A stretch of 64,000 nucleotides of DNA, from assembly GCA_964387075.1 (NCBI GenBank), contig CAYLVB010000008.1, positions 62,001-126,000 on the forward strand, written 5' to 3'. Both the position numbers and the translations under genes were made by a program. Below, piece by piece: positions 27,508 through 32,178 of the stretch. The notes below the pieces were generated by a model. It saw only the letters and a list, made by a program, of their open reading frames with translations. It made no database searches and was not told where the DNA came from. How positions within the stretch are numbered: the first letter of the stretch is position 1; each line of letters starts with the position of its first letter. This DNA is from PALSA-968 sp964387075. Lineage in GTDB: Bacteria; Bacteroidota; Bacteroidia; B-17B0; Aurantibacillaceae.

Positions 27508-27551
27508 CAAAAAACCCGCCCGGGTGCGCATTGTGAAGAGGCGTGGCAGGT
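27508..27551 (-). terminator. Terminator-like hairpin in the Abi leader
   Basis: On the minus strand ACCTGCC (27551-27545) can pair with GGCGGGT (27520-27514, one U-G wobble), or ACCCG with CGGGT locally; TTTTTTGTTTTT follows directly. It ends about 13 nt before the Abi start. It would end a leader RNA of about 45 nt unless antiterminated. Confidence 0.55.
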
Positions 27552-27561
27552 ATTGTTAATG

Positions 27562-27593
27562 CAAATATAAATTCATATTCCATACCCACACAA
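27562..27593 (-). promoter_or_regulatory. Promoter of the Abi leader and gene
   Basis: On the minus strand TTG (27593-27591), 21-bp spacer, TATATTTG (27569-27562), an exact -7 match. Transcript start expected near 27555, about 60 nt before the Abi ATG. Confidence 0.6.
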
Positions 27594-27671
27594 TTGTTCA
27601 TCGAATTTTTCAGCAGTCAAATGTTAATTATTGATAGCAGATGGTGCATGTCAGCATTTTGATGTGTATTT

Positions 27672-27688
27672 TCTGCCAACATGGCAGA
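27672..27688 (-). other. Perfect hairpin directly after the GIY-YIG stop codon
   Basis: TCTGCCA / TGGCAGA around a 3-nt loop, touching the stop codon of the GIY-YIG gene. No T-run follows on the minus strand, so it is not a standard terminator; it may stabilise the mRNA end or be an operator for the Abi promoter downstream. No gene lies in 27570-27688. Confidence 0.5.
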
Positions 27689-28375
27689 TTACCCCCTAAA
27701 ATCCCTCAATTTAACCCATTCGTTGTGTTTATCCTTGATAAACCAGAAGTGCCAGCCATTGACTCCTTTTTCCTTAACGATCGCTTTGGCGGCGGCGGTC
27801 GGTGATGTGTAATTCTTTCCTTTGTATCGGATGTAACCTGTGCGAGTAAGAACCGCTTTATACTCCTTCCCTTTATAATCCTTATAAATGGAAGTCCTCC
27901 GGTCTACCAGGCCGGACAACTCCCTCGAGAATGATTCACGTTCCTTTTTCTTCTTTACCTTAAGAGACAATAAAGCCCCCAACTCTTCTTTGTGTCTTTG
28001 CTTTATGGATTGTTTCAGCTTATTTCGTAATTCCCGCGAATCTCTGCCTTTAGGTTTTACCGCATTACCTTTGGGATTTGAAATTCTTATGAGCAAAGAT
28101 TCCATTTCTCCAACGTGTTCGGCTTTCTTGATCAGGTACAAACTAAAATGAGTCCAGCCCGAACTGTGCCTGTCTGTTAAATGTTGCTTAACCCGTGTAC
28201 GAAGCTCGGTTGCCCGGCCTACATAATATAATTCCGGGCCGTCATATAAAGCATAGACTCCCGATGAACCATCTATGAGCTCGGTGATTTCATTGGAATA
28301 TTTACTGAAGATCTCTTTAGCGATATGCTCCAGGGATTGCTTTACAATGCCCCTTGGAATTTTTACTTTTTTCAT
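27689..28375 (-). CDS. GIY-YIG nuclease with C-terminal RAMA domain
   Basis: Protein of 228 residues. The N-terminal GIY-YIG domain (about 38-125) shows GVYALYDG and YYVGRA as the two signature strands, Arg in GRATELRTRV, the catalytic-type Glu in GEMESLL and Asn in SNPKGNAV, so it looks active. A charged helical linker (about 125-165) leads to a RAMA-like domain (about 165-222; YKGKEYKAVLTRTGYIRYKGKNYTSPTAAAKAI, VNGWHFW). RAMA domains occur with restriction enzymes and methylases and are predicted readers of modified DNA. The start codon overlaps the HARE-HTH stop in ATGA. A modification-dependent nuclease is inferred. Confidence 0.8.
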   Translation of the reverse strand: MKKVKIPRGIVKQSLEHIAKEIFSKYSNEITELIDGSSGVYALYDGPELYYVGRATELRTRVKQHLTDRHSSGWTHFSLYLIKKAEHVGEMESLLIRISNPKGNAVKPKGRDSRELRNKLKQSIKQRHKEELGALLSLKVKKKKERESFSRELSGLVDRRTSIYKDYKGKEYKAVLTRTGYIRYKGKNYTSPTAAAKAIVKEKGVNGWHFWFIKDKHNEWVKLRDFRG

Positions 28376-28632
28376 TTTATATGAAGAGTTAGCGTATCTG
28401 GTTTAGTGAAGATAAATAAATCCTTATACCGGCTCGATTTTAAAGTAGTTCGTAACTGAATTTGTTTGGCCAGGGTGATATTTCCTTTTCTATCAGGAAA
28501 CAAACCTCTCTTTTCAATTGCATCCGCGATCTCCATAAAAGTAGCCGACCTTTTTGGTTTCTTAAGTAGAACTACCGCCACTGCTTCATGGAGAGTAAGA
28601 AGAATACTTGAGGGAGAGATAGAAACCGGCAA
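28372..28632 (-). CDS. Stand-alone HARE-HTH domain protein
   Basis: Small protein of 86 residues made of one HARE-type winged helix: LTLHEAVAVVLLKKPKRSATFMEIADAI, then EKRGLF, then a wing-like LAKQIQLRTTLKSSRYKDLFIF and final strand TLTLHI. HARE domains occur in ASXL proteins, RNA polymerase delta and restriction endonucleases and are thought to link DNA state to effector recruitment. The only usable start is TTG 28632, since an in-frame TAA lies 5 codons upstream and the first internal Met is inside the domain. Its stop overlaps the GIY-YIG start by 4 bp, so the two are translationally coupled. Confidence 0.72.
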   Translation of the reverse strand: MPVSISPSSILLTLHEAVAVVLLKKPKRSATFMEIADAIEKRGLFPDRKGNITLAKQIQLRTTLKSSRYKDLFIFTKPDTLTLHIK

Positions 28633-28638
28633 ATAAAT

Positions 28639-28886
28639 ATGGAATTAAAAACGGAGGTACGAATAAAGGAAAAAGCTCTTCATTTAGATGTATTGCAGCG
28701 TGTTTTCCTAAGGAGGATAAGATAATCCTAGACACAATTTATCCGAAGACCGGATCTGATGGCTCGGATAATCTTAAAAAAGAAGCTTACAAAGAAATTG
28801 CGAGCAACATTAAGGATGGAATAAAAAAATCTAAGCTTCTGGAATTATGTTTGCAAACTAAGCAATTCAAAAAAGCGGCCTCTTAA
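28639..28886 (+). pseudogene. Decayed small ORF, possibly a RelE/ParE-like toxin remnant
   Basis: Divergent from the HARE gene. An ATG at 28639 opens a short frame (MELKTEVRIKEKALH) that stops at 28725, while an overlapping frame without a start codon continues FRCIAACFPKEDKIILDTIYPKTG and ends in a helical, Lys-rich tail at 28886. Joining them by one frameshift near 28685 gives about 82 residues. The FPKEDKIILDTIYPKTG pattern recalls the C-terminal strands of RelE/ParE-like toxins, but the match is weak and from memory. No antitoxin partner was seen. Confidence 0.4.
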
Positions 28887-28891
28887 AAAAA

Positions 28892-28925
28892 AATAAAAAC
28901 CCTCCCGCGCAGTATAGCAGGAGGG
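28892..28925 (-). terminator. Terminator of the 28960 gene
   Basis: On the minus strand CCCTCC (28925-28920) pairs with GGAGGG (28905-28900), followed by a long T-rich run (TTTTTATTTTTTTT). It also closes the remnant ORF on the plus strand. Confidence 0.8.
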
Positions 28926-28959
28926 CCTTTTCTTATTCAACCAAACAAACTATTTTTCT

Positions 28960-29199
28960 TTACCCAAACAACACGATCTCTCCTTCGTTCTGTATGCGGC
29001 CGTATATGGTGCCATGCAGGAACAGCCTGCCGCCCTTTTTCACAACCACATCCTTCACACGCCCAAAAAGTCGCGCGGTAACATGTTCATCTACGATCAC
29101 TCTTTCTGCCTCAATCTTATTGTATTGGCAGTCCTCCTGTATCCGTACAACACCTATCACAGGCTCGTCGATCGTCCGTACAGTATTGTAATTATTCAT
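28960..29199 (-). CDS. Small bactofilin-like beta-helical protein
   Basis: Protein of 79 residues. After MNNYNTVRTIDEPVIGVV it consists of short beta turns (ERVIVDEHVTARLFGRV, KDVVVKKGGRLFLHGTIYG, RIQNEGEIVLFG) resembling a few rungs of a bactofilin or other polymer-forming beta-helix. It is far shorter than a typical bactofilin, so this is a structural likeness only. An upstream ATG at 29232 lies inside the -7 box, so 29199 was chosen. It has its own promoter and terminator and forms a monocistronic unit. Confidence 0.6.
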   Translation of the reverse strand: MNNYNTVRTIDEPVIGVVRIQEDCQYNKIEAERVIVDEHVTARLFGRVKDVVVKKGGRLFLHGTIYGRIQNEGEIVLFG

Positions 29200-29229
29200 C
29201 TTCACTTTACCTTCTCTTTTTCTTAAAAA

Positions 29230-29237
29230 CAAATTTA
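29230..29237 (-). promoter_or_regulatory. -7 box TAAATTTG of the 28960 gene
   Basis: Exact match on the minus strand, about 30 nt before ATG 29199. A TTTG lies upstream but too close to be the -33 box. Confidence 0.5.
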
Positions 29238-29745
29238 GTTATACAAACCCCTAGCTTTTTTTAAAATCGGTGAGAGCCCTCTTTTTATGGCCAAAGGGGC
29301 CGTGTTCATTGGGGATTTGCTCTAGGCGACCGGTTTTTTTTCGATTTTTCCTTGCATTTTTTTAACAAAAGTTATGGGTTATCAAGAATTCAACAAGATT
29401 CAAAAAAATGTAACAAATAGGAAATCTGTAAGGCTTAGAAGAGGGTTGGTTGGCGCGCCGGCGGTGGTGGTTGTCTGCGCCAAAAAATGAGTAGATAAGT
29501 TTTGGTGGCGGGATCCCGGTGTAAGCAGCCTACTCTTTCTATCGGGCATTATTTTAAATTATGGGTTTCTTCCTCCGAACCACCCCCTCCCCGCGAGTAG
29601 GTAGATCCGGCTTCAGGGTGAAATTTTCGCTCGCGGTACTCCCCCTTGAAAAAAGGGGGAGAATTTAGCAGCCAATACTGCCTGCCTTTCTATTGGACAC
29701 TGTTCTAACCGAGAGCATTACACAGCGCTGGTCACGCATCGCGGG
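29238..29745. other. Gene-free region with palindromic and degenerate repeats
   Basis: 508 bp without a credible gene. The left part is AT-rich with a TTTTTTTT run near 29330. From about 29515 two related segments occur: agcagcc...ctttctatcgggca near 29525-29550 and agcagccaat...ctttctattggaca near 29668-29700. Between them is a composite palindromic element (29573-29665). It looks like mobile or repeat-derived DNA. Confidence 0.6.
29573..29665 (+). repeat. Composite REP-like palindromic element C
   Basis: CCACCCCCTC box, then a CGCGAG...CTCGCG pair, then CTCCCCCTT (29639-29647), GAAAA, AAGGGGGAG: a perfect 9-bp terminal stem. The order box / central hairpin / terminal palindrome is shared with the elements near 31.45 and 31.80 kb. 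Confidence 0.6.
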
Positions 29746-30135
29746 TCAATCTCCCTTGTGAAGCGAAAGACTCTTAAGCCAGGCTTCGGCCTGCTGCATA
29801 TCGCTGAAAGCGCGGAAAGGATAAGGAAGAGGACGGATCTTCTCAAAGAAATTGGCGGCCACTTGCATCATGCTGTTACGCACCACCACCGCGGTGCCGC
29901 GATGCAGCGGAGCCGCGTTAGGGTCCTGAGCGGTCTTTTTACCTTGCGGCGTGAGGTTCACACCATCGCGCACATCGGAGAGCACTACGTAAGGTTTTTG
30001 TCCCGCCAGTTCCTGTGTTACTTCGATCAGTTCCCACACTTCTTTAAAGCCGATATCCCCCTCTGCCTTAAAGGTAATATACACGATGGGCTCCCTGTAC
30101 TCGAGGGTGGCATATGGTAGTTCGCGCTTTGACAT
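29746..30135 (-). CDS. SpoIIAA/STAS-like hypothetical protein
   Basis: Cytosolic protein of 129 residues. The pattern YREPIVYITFKAEGDIGFKEVWELIEVTQ, PYVVLSDVRDGVNLTP, HRGTAVVVRNSMMQVAANFF and FRAFSDMQQAEAWL fits the alpha/beta SpoIIAA-like or STAS-like group (alternating strands and helices, final AEAWL helix) found as small stand-alone proteins in Bacteroidota. Function is unknown. It is monocistronic and divergent from the SGNH hydrolase. Confidence 0.65.
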   Translation of the reverse strand: MSKRELPYATLEYREPIVYITFKAEGDIGFKEVWELIEVTQELAGQKPYVVLSDVRDGVNLTPQGKKTAQDPNAAPLHRGTAVVVRNSMMQVAANFFEKIRPLPYPFRAFSDMQQAEAWLKSLSLHKGD

Positions 30136-30228
30136 TAATAGCTAACGAATTTACGTATCAAAACGTGTACCCAAAAGTTAAAATACCCTTATTCGTTGAA
30201 CGGGCATACATCATAGCCCAAAGCACTT

Positions 30229-30256
30229 TACATTTGATCTATAAGAATTAAATTTG
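30229..30256 (+). promoter_or_regulatory. Two -7 boxes before the SGNH hydrolase
   Basis: TACATTTG at 30229-30236 and TAAATTTG at 30249-30256, both exact. The second would start transcription at or next to the ATG (30263), giving a leaderless mRNA. Confidence 0.45.
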
Positions 30257-30262
30257 CTGCCA

Positions 30263-30943
30263 ATGCCCTCGGTTTCGTTTACACATTTATTTGTTTTTAT
30301 ATTTTTCATGGCACAATCCCAGGCACAAGCACAGAAAAAGATCCGCTATGTGGCACTGGGAGATTCGTATACCATTGGTACCGGCGCAACTGAGAGTGAG
30401 GCATGGCCTGTTTTGCTGGCAAAAGATCTCAATAAGAAGAACATTCACGTAGAGCTTATCGCCAATCCTTCGCGAAACGGTTTTAGCACAGAGAATTTAA
30501 TTGAAAGAGAGTTGCCGGTGTTCGACACCAGCGACGCGGATTTTGTGACCGTACTGATAGGCGTGAACGATTGGGTGCGGGGAGTGGACAAAAGCACATT
30601 CACAAAAAATTTAGTGAAGATACTTGACCACGTACAGAAAAAATTGGAGCAGAAGAAGAACATTCTGCTGGTTACCATTCCTGATTTTGGTGTAACGCCG
30701 CAGGGCGCGATCTACAGTAAGGGAAGAGATATTTCAAAAGGTATTGCCGAATTCAACGAGGTGATCAAAGCCGAAGCAAAGAAGCGCGACCTTATGTGCG
30801 TGGATGTGTACGCGCGATCGCAGAAGATGCAGAGCGATCCTACGCTGGTGTCTTCCGATGGTTTGCATCCTTCGGCCAAAGAATACGCCGAGTGGGAGAA
30901 GCTCATTCTTCCGGCTGCGTTGAAGGTGCTTTCTTCAAAGTGA
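30263..30943 (+). CDS. SGNH/GDSL family hydrolase, exported
   Basis: Esterase or lipase-like enzyme of 226 residues with an N-terminal signal peptide (about 1-22, ending AQAQ). All four SGNH blocks are present: GDSYTIG (Ser nucleophile), NPSRNG (Gly), IGVND (Asn) and SSDGLHPS (Asp/His). Substrate unknown; members act on acyl or acetyl esters. Counting from TTG 30254 would add three residues; ATG 30263 is preferred. A palindromic element follows the stop. Confidence 0.9.
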   Translation: MPSVSFTHLFVFIFFMAQSQAQAQKKIRYVALGDSYTIGTGATESEAWPVLLAKDLNKKNIHVELIANPSRNGFSTENLIERELPVFDTSDADFVTVLIGVNDWVRGVDKSTFTKNLVKILDHVQKKLEQKKNILLVTIPDFGVTPQGAIYSKGRDISKGIAEFNEVIKAEAKKRDLMCVDVYARSQKMQSDPTLVSSDGLHPSAKEYAEWEKLILPAALKVLSSK

Positions 30944-30990
30944 CATTTCCTCCCCCGGCCTTTGGCCACCCCCTCCAGCGGTGGACAATC
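30944..30990 (+). repeat. Palindromic element D
   Basis: Contains GGCC-TTT-GGCC and CCACC...GGTGG pairs around a CCCCCTC box. It resembles the C-rich start of the other composite elements but lacks the terminal AAGGGG palindrome, so it may be a partial copy. Confidence 0.4.
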
Positions 30991-31030
30991 CTAATGTTTG
31001 TTAATTGATACAAAGGACCGATAAAAGCTT

Positions 31031-31038
31031 TAAATTTG
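31031..31038 (+). promoter_or_regulatory. -7 box TAAATTTG of the cysteine-rich gene
   Basis: Exact match ending 5 bp before ATG 31044, so the mRNA would be nearly leaderless. A TTG lies 23 bp upstream (31005-31007). The frame opens at 31005, inside the promoter, which supports 31044. Confidence 0.5.
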
Positions 31039-31043
31039 TATTT

Positions 31044-31421
31044 ATGCGCACACTCTCTATATTCATGCTATTCTGGGTAGGCCTTTTAACGGCTCAGCCT
31101 GTTATTGCCGAGGTGTGCATGTCCATGCAAAGCGAAGACTGCTGCGCGATGAGCTGTGAAGATGAAAGTACTTGCAGTGAAGACGAAGGCACCTGCGACG
31201 AAAGCACACCCTGCGAGGACGAAGACGCACCAAGTAAATGCTGCATGGAAGGCTGCGCGCCCTGCGCCCTGTGCTGCTGTTTTTTTGGAGCAACTGTTGA
31301 ACATCATGAAATGAACTTCAGTTCGAATGCCGCCGAAAATACTCTGGCGTTCGTTCAAAATAAAAATACCCTTTCCGGGTTTTTATCCTCTCCTTTTCAG
31401 CCGCCCGAGGTTAACTCCTAA
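31044..31421 (+). CDS. Exported acidic cysteine-rich protein
   Basis: Protein of 125 residues, family not recognised. Signal peptide about 1-22 (ending QPVIA). The mature part has 14 cysteines within about 60 residues, mixed with Asp/Glu (CEDESTCSEDEGTCDE), followed by a CAPCALCCC cluster, a HHEM motif and a tail without cysteine. It could bind soft metals or be heavily disulfide-bonded. Another cysteine-rich exported peptide lies 118 bp downstream on the same strand, and the thiol-disulfide transporter DsbD is nearby on the other strand. Confidence 0.65.
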   Translation: MRTLSIFMLFWVGLLTAQPVIAEVCMSMQSEDCCAMSCEDESTCSEDEGTCDESTPCEDEDAPSKCCMEGCAPCALCCCFFGATVEHHEMNFSSNAAENTLAFVQNKNTLSGFLSSPFQPPEVNS

Positions 31422-31505
31422 GGGGGTTCGAACTAACTCCGACCCTTCCGTCAATATTTCGCTTCGCGAAATGATTATGACGTCTCCCCTTAAAGGGGAG
31501 AAGCT
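31422..31505 (+). repeat. Composite REP-like palindromic element A
   Basis: CCGACCCTTCCGTC box, central TTCGC-TTC-GCGAA hairpin, terminal TCTCCCCTT-A-AAGGGGAGA palindrome (about 31482-31503). It lies between the two cysteine-rich genes and has the same architecture as element C. Confidence 0.6.
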
Positions 31506-31539
31506 TGCTCATACAATTATTAATATTAAAAAACTAACA

Positions 31540-31704
31540 ATGAAAAAAATGATCATTGGCGTTACTGCGGCTATAATGCTGGCAAGCGCCTCCGTATACG
31601 CTGCTAATACCATCAACAAAACATCTGAGAACACCGAGTGCAAAAGCGAATGCTGCTGCCCGCTGTGCGAAGATTGTTGCGGTAGCAGCTGCTGCTCCAA
31701 GTAA
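31540..31704 (+). CDS. Small exported cysteine-rich peptide
   Basis: Peptide of 54 residues. Signal peptide MKKMIIGVTAAIMLASASVYA, then a short spacer and a C-terminus with 9 cysteines in 21 residues (SECCCPLCEDCC, GSSCCSK). It resembles a metallothionein-like metal binder or a disulfide-rich secreted peptide; neither is proven. The frame is longer upstream but runs through a repeat element; ATG 31540 starts the signal peptide. A strong terminator follows at 31721-31750. Confidence 0.65.
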   Translation: MKKMIIGVTAAIMLASASVYAANTINKTSENTECKSECCCPLCEDCCGSSCCSK

Positions 31705-31720
31705 GCCTTAGCTTGCAGAA

Positions 31721-31750
31721 AAAACCCCGCTCAACGAGCGGGGTTTTTTT
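31721..31750 (+). terminator. Terminator after the cysteine-rich peptide
   Basis: AAAACCCCGCT, loop CAACG, AGCGGGGTTTT followed by more T. Strong stem, 17 bp after the stop. Confidence 0.85.
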
Positions 31751-31774
31751 TATTCTGTATTTGTATTTGATTGT

Positions 31775-31822
31775 CGCCCTTCAAGGGGGACCGGAGTCGC
31801 AAAGCGACGAAGAGGGGGTGGG
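31775..31822 (-). repeat. Composite REP-like palindromic element B
   Basis: Read on the minus strand: CCACCCCCTC box, GTCGC-TTT-GCGAC hairpin, terminal CCCCCTTGAAGGG. Same order of parts as elements A and C but inverted. It lies just downstream of the gene at 31827. Confidence 0.6.
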
Positions 31823-31826
31823 CTGT

Positions 31827-32171
31827 TTATGTGTTCGAAGGAAGAAGCCCTTCCTTCTTAAAATATTCTATCACCGCTTTGATCATTAGATTATTCTGCT
31901 CGGCGGCTTTTAAATGCGGAATCTCTTCTTTTTGTTTGAAGTGCGGCCAGCCATCTTTATCCCTTCCTTCAAATTCGTAATAACCGTAGGGTTCAAGCAC
32001 GGTGCAGATGGCAATGTGCAGCACATTCAGCTTCTCGTCTTTCTTAAATTTTTTGTAGCCCATGCCGAGTTCCTGCACGCCAATTAAAAAAAGTACGCTT
32101 TGCAGATCGGGTTCCATGCCGAATTTTTCGGTGAGGACGTCAAGCAGGGTTTGCCATTCGGTTTTTTGCAC
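31827..32171 (-). CDS. Conserved hypothetical protein
   Basis: Cytosolic protein of 114 residues without signal or membrane segment. Visible blocks are FLIGVQELGMGYKKFKKDEKLNVLHIAICTVLEPYGYYEF and DGWPHFKQKEEIPHL; helical N- and C-termini flank the middle. I do not recognise a function. It starts 7 bp after the dsbD stop on the same strand, so it is probably co-transcribed with dsbD. Confidence 0.65.
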   Translation of the reverse strand: MQKTEWQTLLDVLTEKFGMEPDLQSVLFLIGVQELGMGYKKFKKDEKLNVLHIAICTVLEPYGYYEFEGRDKDGWPHFKQKEEIPHLKAAEQNNLMIKAVIEYFKKEGLLPSNT

Positions 32172-32178
32172 GGAAAGA

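Noticed and set aside
31418..31450. tRNA-like GGTTCGAA segment
   Set aside because: No acceptor, D or anticodon arms can be folded; it belongs to palindromic element A.
26599..31822. Prophage or integrative element
   Set aside because: No integrase, phage structural gene, tRNA target or clear attachment repeats were found.
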